Assembly: GCF_000701505.1 (NCBI RefSeq)
Contig: NZ_JNJB01000005.1
Location: forward strand, 248,001-312,000
Direction: 5' to 3'
Length of the DNA: 64,000 nucleotides
Source: Dyadobacter crusticola DSM 16708
Lineage (GTDB): Bacteria; Bacteroidota; Bacteroidia; Cytophagales; Spirosomataceae
The notes under the pieces were generated by a model that saw only the letters and a program-made list of their open reading frames with translations, ran no database searches and was not told where the DNA came from. The position numbers and the translations under genes were made by a program. This document shows, in pieces, positions 26,632 to 36,558 of this stretch; within the stretch, counting starts at the first letter, position 1; every line of letters begins with the position of its first letter.

Positions 26632-29052
26632 ATGAAAAAAATTTTATTAGTAAGTTCATTATTGTTATCGTCCATTCCCGCAATTTGCCAGACCTTCAAA
26701 GTCTCGGGTTCCATCAAAAACCAGACGGGCGAACCGCTTCCTTTCGCGGCCGTTTCAGTCAACAATTCCGCAGACTCCGCGCTTGTGAAGGCGGATGTAG
26801 CCGACGAAAACGGCAAATTCACAATTACGGAAATCAAACAGGGCAAATACTTTCTGCGGATCACTGCGGTTGGTACCAAGCCCTTCCAGTCACCCGTTTT
26901 CGGCGTGGTCGACAGCGATGTGCAGCTTGCAGCAATGCAAGTTGAGTCGGAAACACAACAATTGAACGAAGTAAAGGTTACTGCTGCCAAGCCGCTCATT
27001 GAGGTCAAAGGCGACCGGCTGGTATTCAATGTTGAGTCGAGTATCAACTCCACCGGTTCCAATGCGCTGGAACTGCTGCAAAAATCACCGGGCGTGCAGG
27101 TGGATAAGGATGAGAACATCCTGGTCAAAGGAAAAACCGGGGTTCGCATTTATATAGACGGGCGCCCTTCTCCCATGAGCGGAAAAGATCTTGCGTCGAC
27201 CTTGAAAAGCATGAACTCCGCTGATATTGAAGCGATCGAGATTATCACAAACCCTTCGGCCAAATACGATGCCGCCGGTGATCTGGGCATTATTAATATC
27301 CGGTTAAAGAAGAATGTGAAGCTGGGTACCAATGGAAATGTGAGCCTCGGGGCTATGTTCGGCATCACGCCGAAGTACAACGCTTCGCTGAATTTGAACC
27401 ATCGCGACAAAAAGGTGAACGTATTTGGCTCGTACGGATTCAACCAGGGAGCCTGGCAAAATACCACCTACGATAATCAGGTATTGAATAATGTGGCTTA
27501 CAACAAAGTGTGGCAGGGAATCTGGCGGGATACCACCCATAGTGCGAAGCTCGGCGCGGATTATTTTATCAATTCCAAAAATACGATCGGTTTCAATGTA
27601 AACTGCCGGCTGAGTAACCACAACGGCGGCGGCGAAAGTGAGACTTTTATCAGTAGAAAATACCAGCTCGGTGCCGATTCTCTCCTGCTATCTTCCCAAA
27701 CTTCAAACCCGGAAAAGAACAAGAACCTGAATGTAAACCTGAATTACCATTATGCAGATACCACCGGCCGGGAACTGAATATCGACGCCGATTATGGCCG
27801 GTTTTCATCAAGAGGGATTAGCTACCAGCCGAATAAGTACTTTTTCACAGGTACAGAAGAAGTACCGTTGGTGAGAAATTACGTGACCAGAACACCTGTG
27901 GATATTACAATCAGATCGGTGAAAGCAGATTACGAGCAAAATGTGAAGAAAGGTAAGCTGGGGTACGGCTTCAAATTGTCGGACGTGAAATCGGATAATA
28001 CGTTCGATTTCTTTAATGTACTTGGCAACACAGAAGTGATTGATACCAACAGGAGCAACCGGTTCAAATACACCGAGCGCGTGTATGCGGCTTATGCCAA
28101 CTATAATGTGACATTGGGAAAGAAATGGGACTTGCAGGTGGGTGTAAGAGCGGAACACACCAAGTCGTTGGGTGATCTCACCAGCTTCAAACATAATGAT
28201 CTGGACCGCGTCGATACGACTTACCTCAACTTTTTCCCAAGCGGCGCGTTGTCGTTTAAGGCTTCCAAAAACCATAACTGGAACATTAATTACAGCCGGA
28301 GGATCAATCGGCCGAGCTATCAGAACCTGAACCCGTTTGAATACCGCATTGATGAACTGGTTTATTCAAAAGGAAATCCATTCCTGAAACCTGAATACGC
28401 CAACAGCGTCAAGCTGTCGCACGTTTATAAAGCTGCGTTGACCACATCGCTGGGTTACCGCCGCACACGCTTTCCGGTAGTCGGACTGCGCATTCCATAC
28501 GACAGCAGCCGCACTTATTTCATTACTGAGAACCTGGACCATTCGCAGGCATTCAGCCTGGATATCAGTGTTACCACGCCCATTACCAAGTGGTGGGAAA
28601 TCTACTTTAATGTGAGCGGCTATCACAATATCTGGAAGGCTGCGCTGGATAATGGGCTCATCATCAATAACCGCACGACTGCGCTCAATTTCAACGGGCA
28701 AAATACTTTTAAGCTGAAAAACAACTGGACTGTGGAGCTGACTGGCTGGTACAACTCTCCCTATCGCCGGATTGACTACAACTGGGCAATGGGTATGATG
28801 GATATTGGTGTTCAGAAAAAATTCTGGAAGGAAAATGCGACTCTGAAAGTCTCGTTCAGCGATATCCTGCACACTGCCAAAGGCGGCTACACATCGGAAT
28901 ATGCAGGGATCCGAACCGATTTGCGATTCCGGTTCGAAGGTCAGATGCTGAAACTGAACTTCAATTACCGGTTCGGCAGCAAAGAGATCAAAGCGGCACG
29001 TAGCAGGAGAAGTGGCTCAGAAGACGAACTAAACCGCATTAAAGGTGGCTGA
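26632..29052 (+). CDS. TonB-dependent receptor-like outer membrane beta-barrel
   Basis: An 806-residue outer membrane protein. The ATG at 26632 gives a clean signal peptide (MKKILLVSSLLLSSIPAICQ). Residues about 22-105 are a carboxypeptidase-regulatory-like beta domain (SGSIKNQTGEPLPFAAVSV). A plug domain follows (NALELLQKSPGVQVDKD, IYIDGRPSPMSGK) and then a large beta-barrel ending in an aromatic-rich strand pattern before a charged, Arg/Ser-rich tail. It belongs to the outer-membrane-beta-barrel family related to SusC but smaller, without a SusD partner. No TonB box is obvious. A 12-bp palindrome GTTTTGCAAAAC (26611-26622) lies just before the start. Cargo unknown. Confidence 0.9.
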   Translation: MKKILLVSSLLLSSIPAICQTFKVSGSIKNQTGEPLPFAAVSVNNSADSALVKADVADENGKFTITEIKQGKYFLRITAVGTKPFQSPVFGVVDSDVQLAAMQVESETQQLNEVKVTAAKPLIEVKGDRLVFNVESSINSTGSNALELLQKSPGVQVDKDENILVKGKTGVRIYIDGRPSPMSGKDLASTLKSMNSADIEAIEIITNPSAKYDAAGDLGIINIRLKKNVKLGTNGNVSLGAMFGITPKYNASLNLNHRDKKVNVFGSYGFNQGAWQNTTYDNQVLNNVAYNKVWQGIWRDTTHSAKLGADYFINSKNTIGFNVNCRLSNHNGGGESETFISRKYQLGADSLLLSSQTSNPEKNKNLNVNLNYHYADTTGRELNIDADYGRFSSRGISYQPNKYFFTGTEEVPLVRNYVTRTPVDITIRSVKADYEQNVKKGKLGYGFKLSDVKSDNTFDFFNVLGNTEVIDTNRSNRFKYTERVYAAYANYNVTLGKKWDLQVGVRAEHTKSLGDLTSFKHNDLDRVDTTYLNFFPSGALSFKASKNHNWNINYSRRINRPSYQNLNPFEYRIDELVYSKGNPFLKPEYANSVKLSHVYKAALTTSLGYRRTRFPVVGLRIPYDSSRTYFITENLDHSQAFSLDISVTTPITKWWEIYFNVSGYHNIWKAALDNGLIINNRTTALNFNGQNTFKLKNNWTVELTGWYNSPYRRIDYNWAMGMMDIGVQKKFWKENATLKVSFSDILHTAKGGYTSEYAGIRTDLRFRFEGQMLKLNFNYRFGSKEIKAARSRRSGSEDELNRIKGG

Positions 29053-29094
29053 TAGGCTAATTATTTTAAACTAGTTCTACGTGACATTACAAAT

Positions 29095-30498
29095 ATGCCC
29101 GCTTATATTTGTAGGAACGAAAAGAAAGATACCTTGCCTCCTAAGCTTTACCTGTATCAACTCTGGGCCAGACTTTCCGGAGAGCCAAGTAAATTCCCTC
29201 TGAATGCACGCATATTCCACTCAGTATGCCTGATTTCGATTTTTGCATTAACCTATAACATACCATTCAATTATTTTATCGGCTTGCCGGAAGTGGCGCT
29301 GACAAGCCTGGTGGTACTCCTGATCGCATTTGGCCTGTACTATCTGTCCCGGTTTAAAAACCAGGCACCCGCTACCATCCGAGCTACCAATCTGATCGGT
29401 CTGGCCCTGTTTACACTGAATTACTTTTTGAATTCAGGACTAAGCGGCCCGACCGATCTCTTTTTTCTCCTTTTCCTGCTGCTCAGCATAGCGATCAGTC
29501 CGCGCAGTGAGTATAAATTCTGGATCCCAGTCAATGTAGGTGTCTTCATCCTGCTGTGCATTTTCGAATATGTGCAGCCGCATTCCGTGCCCGACTCTTA
29601 CCAAAGCCGGTTTGCCCGCTTCGTAGACCACATGTCGGCTTACGTCGTGGTGGCAGCAATCGCCTATTTTTGCATTCACTATATCCGCCGGAGCTACGAG
29701 CGGGAAAAGCTCATTACTGTCGAGAAATCCAAGGCGATAGAAGCGCAGAATGCGCAGATTGTCGCCCAAAACCAGGAGCTGGAAAGGATCAATGCCGAGA
29801 AGAATAAACTGATGTCTATCGTGGCGCACGATTTGCGGTCGCCGCTGGGCAGCATTCAAAACTACCTTGAACTCATCACTCAGCATGAACTTGAAGAGGA
29901 TCAAAAGCTGGCAATAAAGCTCGATTTGCTTAATGCGACCAAAAGTACCCTCGCTATGCTGAGCAAGCTGCTCGACTGGTCGAAGTCGCAGCTTTACGGC
30001 GTTTCGGCCAGACTGGAATTTGTTCAGCTCGCAAAATTGCTGGAACCTACCCTGCGCCTGGAAAAGGATATCGCCACCGCAAAAGGGATTACACTTGACT
30101 ACAATATTGACCCTGAGACCATCGTATATGCCGACACTAATATGATGCAGATCATTGTCCGCAACATCACCGGGAATGCAATCAAGTTTACCCAAAGCGG
30201 CGGTACCATCTTGATCAGGTCTGAAATTAATGAGGGTCAATGCATTATTACTGTGCGTGACGATGGTATGGGAATGTCGGCTGAAAAGAGCGACAGCATA
30301 TTTTCTCTTCATGTACAATCCACCTACGGTACCAAAAACGAAAAAGGAGTAGGACTCGGCCTGCTGCTTTGCATTGAATTCATCAAAGCACAGAACGGCA
30401 ACATCTGGTTTGAGAGCAAGCCCGAAGAAGGTACCTGTTTCTTCATCAGCATTCCAATATCGAACCGCATCGCCAACACTGATCCGCAAATCGCCTGA
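29095..30498 (+). CDS. Membrane-bound sensor histidine kinase
   Basis: A 467-residue kinase. Residues about 40-200 hold six hydrophobic segments with short loops and no large extracytoplasmic domain, so the signal is sensed in or near the membrane. A coiled coil (EAQNAQIVAQNQELERINAE) leads to HisKA with phospho-acceptor H245 in SIVAHDLRSP. The catalytic domain shows NITGNAIKFT, DDGMGM and GVGLGLLLC. No receiver is next to it; the nearest ones are at 9929 and 31357. It follows the barrel gene by 42 bp and might be cotranscribed with it. Length is normal. Confidence 0.92.
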   Translation: MPAYICRNEKKDTLPPKLYLYQLWARLSGEPSKFPLNARIFHSVCLISIFALTYNIPFNYFIGLPEVALTSLVVLLIAFGLYYLSRFKNQAPATIRATNLIGLALFTLNYFLNSGLSGPTDLFFLLFLLLSIAISPRSEYKFWIPVNVGVFILLCIFEYVQPHSVPDSYQSRFARFVDHMSAYVVVAAIAYFCIHYIRRSYEREKLITVEKSKAIEAQNAQIVAQNQELERINAEKNKLMSIVAHDLRSPLGSIQNYLELITQHELEEDQKLAIKLDLLNATKSTLAMLSKLLDWSKSQLYGVSARLEFVQLAKLLEPTLRLEKDIATAKGITLDYNIDPETIVYADTNMMQIIVRNITGNAIKFTQSGGTILIRSEINEGQCIITVRDDGMGMSAEKSDSIFSLHVQSTYGTKNEKGVGLGLLLCIEFIKAQNGNIWFESKPEEGTCFFISIPISNRIANTDPQIA

Positions 30499-30528
30499 GT
30501 CTGGCGGCGCACCTCATGGCTACATATC

Positions 30529-30564
30529 TGATCATTTGATTACTTTTGATCAAAATCTGATCAC
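30529..30564 (+). promoter_or_regulatory. Candidate DeoR operator with overlapping -7 box
   Basis: Three copies of the palindrome TGATCA (starting at 30529, 30547 and 30558) lie immediately before the DeoR start. The middle one is extended to the 12-bp palindrome TTTTGATCAAAA (30544-30555), which overlaps a perfect -7 box TACTTTTG (30541-30548). The arrangement suits autorepression. Confidence 0.55.
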
Positions 30565-31326
30565 ATGACAATTCAGGAGAGAAAAAAGAAAATCCTGGCA
30601 GAGGTTTATGAAGCCGGCAGCTCGTCGGTATTTGAGCTCGCCGACAAAATGGCTGCCTCCCCAGCCACAATCCGGCGCGACTTACATGAAATAGCCGAAC
30701 AGGGTTTGCTGATCAGAACGCACGGGGGCGCCATGAAGCCTGACAACGCGGTGATTACCGGATTTGCGGAAAAGAAAGTACAGCGCAATGCGGATAAGGA
30801 ACGCATTGCATTGGAAGCGGCAGCGCTTGTCCGTGATGGTGATACGATTTTTATGGATTGCGGGAGTACCGTTTTTCAGATGTGTGCGCATTTGAAGAAA
30901 AAGGCCAACATTCACGTCATTACCAATTCACTGCCCGTCCTGGCCGAGCTCATTGACGTACCCGCGATCCGCATTAATTTGATCGGAGGCGAACTGGATA
31001 AAAAACGGAAGGCGGTGCACGGACAAAAGGCGATCGAGCACATTCAGAGTTACCATGCAGCCAAATGCTTCATTGGGGTAGACGGTATCTCCGCCGAAAA
31101 CGGCTTAACTGCACATAGCGAACACGAATCAAGTATTACCTCAGCTTATCTGCAGAATGCCGGAGAAGCTATCCTGCTATGTGACTCGTCTAAAATAGGC
31201 CGCGATAGCTACATTAAATTCGCCAGACTGGCAGATGTTTCGTGCCTGATCACAGACAGCGGAATTGAAGAAGAAACGAGAAAGGCGCTCCGTGAAAAAG
31301 GTCTCGGTCAACTAATTATCGTGTAG
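30565..31326 (+). CDS. DeoR/GlpR family transcriptional regulator
   Basis: A 253-residue cytosolic repressor. Residues 1-58 are the DeoR winged helix (TIQERKKKILAEVYEAGSSS, ATIRRDLHEI). The C-terminal part is the isomerase-like sensor domain with FMDCGSTVFQM, VITNSLPVL, NLIGGELDKKRKAVHG and FIGVDGISAENGLTAHS, which in relatives binds a phosphorylated sugar. No sugar-catabolic operon is adjacent, so its regulon lies elsewhere or includes only itself; palindromes just before its start suggest autoregulation. The length is typical. Confidence 0.93.
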   Translation: MTIQERKKKILAEVYEAGSSSVFELADKMAASPATIRRDLHEIAEQGLLIRTHGGAMKPDNAVITGFAEKKVQRNADKERIALEAAALVRDGDTIFMDCGSTVFQMCAHLKKKANIHVITNSLPVLAELIDVPAIRINLIGGELDKKRKAVHGQKAIEHIQSYHAAKCFIGVDGISAENGLTAHSEHESSITSAYLQNAGEAILLCDSSKIGRDSYIKFARLADVSCLITDSGIEEETRKALREKGLGQLIIV

Positions 31327-31356
31327 CCCGACGGTTTAGAATCATCCTTCCTTTTA

Positions 31357-31737
31357 CTACACTAAAACCCTGCGGAGTATCTGAACCAGATCGTCGAAAC
31401 TGTGCGGCTTGGTGATAAAATCCACGGCGCCGAGCTTTTTTGCCTGCTGTATCGCAGCCTGATTGGATGAAGTGGAAAGTATGATAACAGGGATATCCTT
31501 CAAATCCTGCTGCTTCTTGATCTGTGCAAGAAACTCCTGACCATTCATTAGAGGCATATTGAGGTCGAGAAAGATGATATCGGTATCCAGCTCGCTTTTC
31601 CGCAACTTGTCAAATGCCTGAACAGCATTGTCCAACACCACACATTTTACGGTGTTGGAGGCATTTTCGAGTGCGCTTAAAAATATTTCCTGATCATCTT
31701 CATCATCGTCGATGAGGAGAATGTTTTGATAAAGCAT
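31357..31737 (-). CDS. Single-domain response regulator
   Basis: A 126-residue CheY-like receiver without an output domain. The acidic triad is in LLIDDDEDDQ, the phospho-acceptor in FLDLNMPLMNG near residue 57, the Thr/Ser in ILSTSS and the Lys in FITKPHSF. It is convergent with the DeoR gene. Such receivers with the NMPLMNG signature are common in Bacteroidota phosphorelays. The partner kinase is not adjacent, although the membrane kinase at 29095 is the nearest candidate. Confidence 0.92.
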   Translation of the reverse strand: MLYQNILLIDDDEDDQEIFLSALENASNTVKCVVLDNAVQAFDKLRKSELDTDIIFLDLNMPLMNGQEFLAQIKKQQDLKDIPVIILSTSSNQAAIQQAKKLGAVDFITKPHSFDDLVQILRRVLV

Positions 31738-31861
31738 TTAGGGGGCCGGATAAATCTGTATGCAAATTAACAATATTGAAAAGTAATGCAATAGGCAAGA
31801 TCAGGTTTGCCCCGAATCTTGCCGTCGATTTATCCGGAAAGAGGAATATTCTTGGAGGTAC

Positions 31862-32710
31862 TTACCTGATATCCTCGTATCTCCCCTGGTTCAGGTCTCC
31901 GGTGTCAAATCCTTTTTTGAACCAGTACATCCGCTGCTCCGAGCTACCGTGTGTAAATGCATCCGGCACCACATAGCCCTGTGATTCTTTCTGCAGCTTG
32001 TCGTCACCGATCGCATTTGCCGCCTTCAATGCCGATTCAAGGTCGCCTGGTTCAAGTATATTGCTCATTTCCTGTGCGTGATTGGCCCAAACACCTGCGA
32101 GAAAGTCAGCCTGCAATTCCAGCTTTACGGAAAGCTTGTTGTATTCAGCCTCGCTAATACGCCCTCTCTGCCGTTGCAGCTGCTCGGAAATGCCCATCAG
32201 ATTCTGTACGTGATGCCCTACTTCATGCGCCACCACGTAGGCTACGGCGAAATCTCCCGGAGCCTTGAAGCGTGTTCTCAGCTCGTCACAAAATGACAGA
32301 TCAATGTATACTTTGTGATCTGCCGGACAGTAAAATGGCCCCATCGCAGAGGAAGCACTTCCACAGCCGCTCTGGGTTGCATTTTCGAAGATCTGCAAGC
32401 GCGGCTTTTCGTACTGGCCGTCGTTTTCAGCGTATATATTGCTCCAAACATCCTCAGTACTTTTCAAAACCGCCGAAATCATATCGGCAGTGCGGTCGTC
32501 AGGACGCGGGCCCGGCGGGCGGGTTTGTACCTGCTCTGCACCCTCATTCCCTTGAAGATTGCCCAGGATCACACCGGGATCTTGTCCGGTCAAAAGTCCG
32601 ATTACGAGCACAATAACAGCTCCAATGCCGCCGATAGCTACTTTTCCGCCTCCGGACATACCCCGGCGGTCTTCAACATTGCTACTTCTTCCTAGATCCT
32701 GCCAACGCAT
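31862..32710 (-). CDS. Neutral zinc metallopeptidase, YpfJ type
   Basis: A 282-residue membrane-anchored protein of the putative neutral zinc metallopeptidase family. The N-terminus starts with the family's MRWQDLGRSSNVEDRRG, followed by a membrane segment (about residues 23-42). The zinc motif is H162-E163-x2-H166 in VVAHEVGHHVQN, and the downstream ELQADFLAGVWANHA supplies the third ligand. Conserved GCGSA and GPFYCPADHKVYID are present. The family is widespread but its substrates are unknown. It stands alone and the length is normal. Confidence 0.93.
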   Translation of the reverse strand: MRWQDLGRSSNVEDRRGMSGGGKVAIGGIGAVIVLVIGLLTGQDPGVILGNLQGNEGAEQVQTRPPGPRPDDRTADMISAVLKSTEDVWSNIYAENDGQYEKPRLQIFENATQSGCGSASSAMGPFYCPADHKVYIDLSFCDELRTRFKAPGDFAVAYVVAHEVGHHVQNLMGISEQLQRQRGRISEAEYNKLSVKLELQADFLAGVWANHAQEMSNILEPGDLESALKAANAIGDDKLQKESQGYVVPDAFTHGSSEQRMYWFKKGFDTGDLNQGRYEDIR

Positions 32711-32766
32711 TTTGTGTAAAGTTTAGATTAGTGTAAGGTTTTTAGAAGACATGCTAATAATATGCC

Positions 32767-33194
32767 ATGATAGTGAATATTAAATTATATTTAGATAAAG
32801 AACCGCTTCTTACCTGCGATGAAAAAGGCGATCGCATATCTGATCTGGAGTTTGGCCAGCTACTGTTTCGTCGGATGCGCACCGCAGCTTCCTGTGAATT
32901 CTTTCACCGCATTATCTCTGCCAATCCGGAGTATGTGATGCCCACGCCGGAGTCGCACCTCTCGCTTTCAGCCGTCGAAAAAGCGATACTGATCAAATGG
33001 ATCCGGGAACGCGCAGCATATCAGCCACATTGGGCATTTGCATCGTTAAAGATCCCGTGCATGTACACGATTTCCACGCCACTTTATTGCATTTAATGGG
33101 CGTAGACCACGAGCGACTTACCTATAAATTTCAAGGCCGCCGCTTCCGGCTGACCGATGTGCATGGAAATCCGGTAAAAGGGCTTCTGGCCTGA
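32767..33194 (+). pseudogene. Fused remnant of a DUF1553 (PSD1) gene and a DUF1501 gene
   Basis: Two frames carry recognisable pieces of two unrelated families. From about 32860 to 33040 the first frame reads like the end of the planctomycete-type cytochrome domain that opens PSD1/DUF1553 proteins ([20 protein letters not shown], then [19 protein letters not shown]). From about 33045 to 33194 another frame reads like the last 45 residues of a DUF1501 protein ([15 protein letters not shown], then [16 protein letters not shown]). DUF1553 and DUF1501 genes commonly stand next to each other, so a single large deletion joining them explains the structure. The haem CxxCH motif is missing. It is unlikely to make a functional protein. 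Confidence 0.7.
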
Positions 33195-34454
<1,260 letters not shown>

Positions 34455-34469
34455 ACGGTAAAAACTAAA

Positions 34470-36164
34470 ATGGCATACTTCAATATTGATGCAGAAAAAG
34501 CCCGGACATTCGATGCAATTGTTGTCGGCACGGGTATTAGCGGCGGTTGGGCAGCGAAGGAGCTGACTGAAAAAGGCTTGAAAACGCTGGTGCTGGAACG
34601 CGGACAGGATGTAAGGCACATTGTCGATTACCCCACTACAAACATGCTCCCCTGGGAATTTGAGCACCGCGGACAGCCTTCACTGGCGATCCGTGAAGCC
34701 AACCCGATCGCCAGTAAACATTACATCTTCAAGGAAGACGCCATGCACTTTGTGGTAAAAGATGCATTCCACCCTTATGTGCAGGATAAACCCTTCGACT
34801 GGATGCGCGGCTACCAGGTGGGCGGTCGGTCGCTGCTGTGGGCACGGCAGACACAGCGATGGTCAGACTATGATTTTGAGGGTCCCGCCCGCGACGGCTT
34901 CGGGATCGACTGGCCGATCAGGTACAAGGATATTGCTCCCTGGTACAGCTACGTAGAGAAATTTGCAGGCATTTCGGGAAACAAAGACGGATTGCCGCAG
35001 CTGCCTGACGGCGAATTCCTACCGCCGCATGAAATGAGCTGCGTAGAAAAGCATTTCAGCGAGCAGACCGCCAAAAACTATAAAAATGCGAGACCGATCA
35101 TTATCGGCAGGGCTGCGCACATAACCGACCCGCAGCCTGTTCATCTGGAACAGGGCCGGGCCAAATGCCAGCACCGGAATATGTGTCAGCGGGGCTGTCC
35201 TTTTGGCGGATATTTCAGTACCAATTCTTCTACTTTGCCATGGGCTGAGAAAACCGGGAACCTTACGCTCAGGCCGCATTCCGTTGTGCATTCCGTTATT
35301 TATGACGAAAAGAAAAAGAGGGCGACCGGTGTTCGGGTGGTTGATGCATTGACAAAGGAAATGAGCGAATATTATGCGAAAGTGATTTTCATCAATGCCT
35401 CCGCGATCAATTCAAACCTGATATTGCTTAATTCAAAATCCAGCCGCTTTCCAAACGGGCTCGGTAATGACAGCGGAACACTGGGTAAATACATTGGTTT
35501 TCACAATTACCGCGGCCGCGTAAGTGCCGAGTTTGACGGGTATCACGATCGTACCACCGACGGTCGCCGCCCGAATGGCGCCTATATACCAAGGTTCCGG
35601 AATGTTTTCAAGCAGGAAACAGATTTTCTGCGCGGCTATGCAGTTTCTATGAGCGCGTCCAAAATGGGCAATGCGAACAATGGAATTGGTGAAGATCTTA
35701 AAACAAGCCTTTTTGCACCAGACGAGAGTGGTTGGAGCATCGGTACCCAGATGATGGGTGAAACCCTGCCGAAAGAAAGCAATATGGTCAGCCTGCACCC
35801 GACACTTACCGACGTCTGGGGTATCCCGCAGCTGCGGATGTCAGTCGCATTTGACGACAATGACATGAAAATGGTTCAGGACTTTTATACGGAGCTGAGT
35901 GAAATGCTGTCCCAGGCAGGTTTTACAAACATCAAAACCGCAGATACAAAAAGAAACCCAGGCAGCGAGAACCACGAAATGGGCGGCATCAGAATGGGTA
36001 ACGATCCCAAGACCTCCATGCTCAACAAATGGAACCAGCTACACCACTGTCCAAACGTAATCGTAACCGACGGCGCCTGCATGACTTCTACATCAACACA
36101 GAATCCGTCACTGACCTATATGGCACTGAAAGCGAGGGCGGTGGATCATTTTTTAAAAGGCTAA
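34470..36164 (+). CDS. GMC family FAD-dependent oxidoreductase
   Basis: A 564-residue flavoprotein of the glucose-methanol-choline family. The FAD motif GTGISG (residues 20-25) is followed by ELTEKGLKTLVLERG. A Cys-rich patch CQHRNMCQRGCPFGGY near residue 236 matches the gluconate/sorbitol dehydrogenase-type subgroup, which usually works with a small subunit and a cytochrome c; those partners are not adjacent. The active-site His and Asn are in NHEMGGIRMG and TSTQNPSLTYM. No signal peptide is visible. It follows the esterase gene by 15 bp. The substrate, probably a sugar or polyol, is inferred from the subgroup. Confidence 0.93.
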   Translation: MAYFNIDAEKARTFDAIVVGTGISGGWAAKELTEKGLKTLVLERGQDVRHIVDYPTTNMLPWEFEHRGQPSLAIREANPIASKHYIFKEDAMHFVVKDAFHPYVQDKPFDWMRGYQVGGRSLLWARQTQRWSDYDFEGPARDGFGIDWPIRYKDIAPWYSYVEKFAGISGNKDGLPQLPDGEFLPPHEMSCVEKHFSEQTAKNYKNARPIIIGRAAHITDPQPVHLEQGRAKCQHRNMCQRGCPFGGYFSTNSSTLPWAEKTGNLTLRPHSVVHSVIYDEKKKRATGVRVVDALTKEMSEYYAKVIFINASAINSNLILLNSKSSRFPNGLGNDSGTLGKYIGFHNYRGRVSAEFDGYHDRTTDGRRPNGAYIPRFRNVFKQETDFLRGYAVSMSASKMGNANNGIGEDLKTSLFAPDESGWSIGTQMMGETLPKESNMVSLHPTLTDVWGIPQLRMSVAFDDNDMKMVQDFYTELSEMLSQAGFTNIKTADTKRNPGSENHEMGGIRMGNDPKTSMLNKWNQLHHCPNVIVTDGACMTSTSTQNPSLTYMALKARAVDHFLKG

Positions 36165-36215
36165 GGAGGAAAGGGAAGAAAGGGAGGATGGAGGAAAGGT
36201 AGGAAGGAGGAAGTA
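36165..36215. repeat. Polypurine tract
   Basis: About 50 bp of almost pure G and A (GGAGGAAAGGGAAGAAAGGG and similar units) directly after the GMC stop codon. It has no strict period and is probably slippage-derived. Confidence 0.5.
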
Positions 36216-36225
36216 TTTTGAAGGC

Positions 36226-36299
36226 TTGTCACCCTGAGCGGAGTCGAAGGAGCGTTACTACCAAGCAGTAGCGCCCTTCGACTCCGCTCAGGGTGACAA
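36226..36299. repeat. Long perfect hairpin repeat between genes
   Basis: Two perfect 25-base arms (36226-36250 and 36275-36299) surround a 24-base centre that itself can pair over eight more positions, leaving a loop of about seven bases. The arm begins TTGTCACCCTGAGCGGAGTC. It lies between the convergent ends of the GMC and KTSC genes. It can act as a bidirectional terminator, but the arms are far longer than needed and resemble a dispersed intergenic repeat seen in other Bacteroidota genomes; that memory is not verified here. Confidence 0.85.
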
Positions 36300-36317
36300 A
36301 CTTCATCCTCCCTAAAA

Positions 36318-36354
36318 CATTCACTCATTCACTCATTCAATCATTCAAAATTCA
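36318..36354 (-). repeat. Octamer repeat after the KTSC gene (TGAATGAG type)
   Basis: Read on the minus strand, the tract starts at the stop codon of the KTSC gene with GAATGAATTTTGAATGA and continues as TGAATGAG units of eight bases. The same octamer in the same relation to a stop codon is found at 62024. Confidence 0.7.
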
Positions 36355-36552
36355 TTCATCGATCTTCTCAAACTCAAAATTCCCCTTAATGTATTTATTC
36401 AAAAAAGTACCCTTGGAAGTCGTGGCTTTCATGGCCTGGTAGACTTCCAGAGGTACTTTTTTGTAGTCGTAGACCAGCCCGGACACGTAGGTTATTCTAA
36501 GTGTTTCCTTATCTCCGTCATAGCTGTATGATGAAACGACCGAGGATGGCAT
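36352..36552 (-). CDS. KTSC domain protein
   Basis: A 66-residue soluble protein that is a single KTSC domain (named for a lysyl-tRNA-synthetase C-terminal-like family), with the usual RITYVSGLVYDYKKVPLEVY and SKGTFLNKYIKG. The family is thought to bind nucleic acid or protein; the function is not known. It is 6 bp downstream of the SYLF gene on the same strand and probably cotranscribed. Its stop codon is the first base triplet of an octamer repeat tract. Confidence 0.9.
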   Translation of the reverse strand: MPSSVVSSYSYDGDKETLRITYVSGLVYDYKKVPLEVYQAMKATTSKGTFLNKYIKGNFEFEKIDE

Positions 36553-36558
36553 GGTGCA

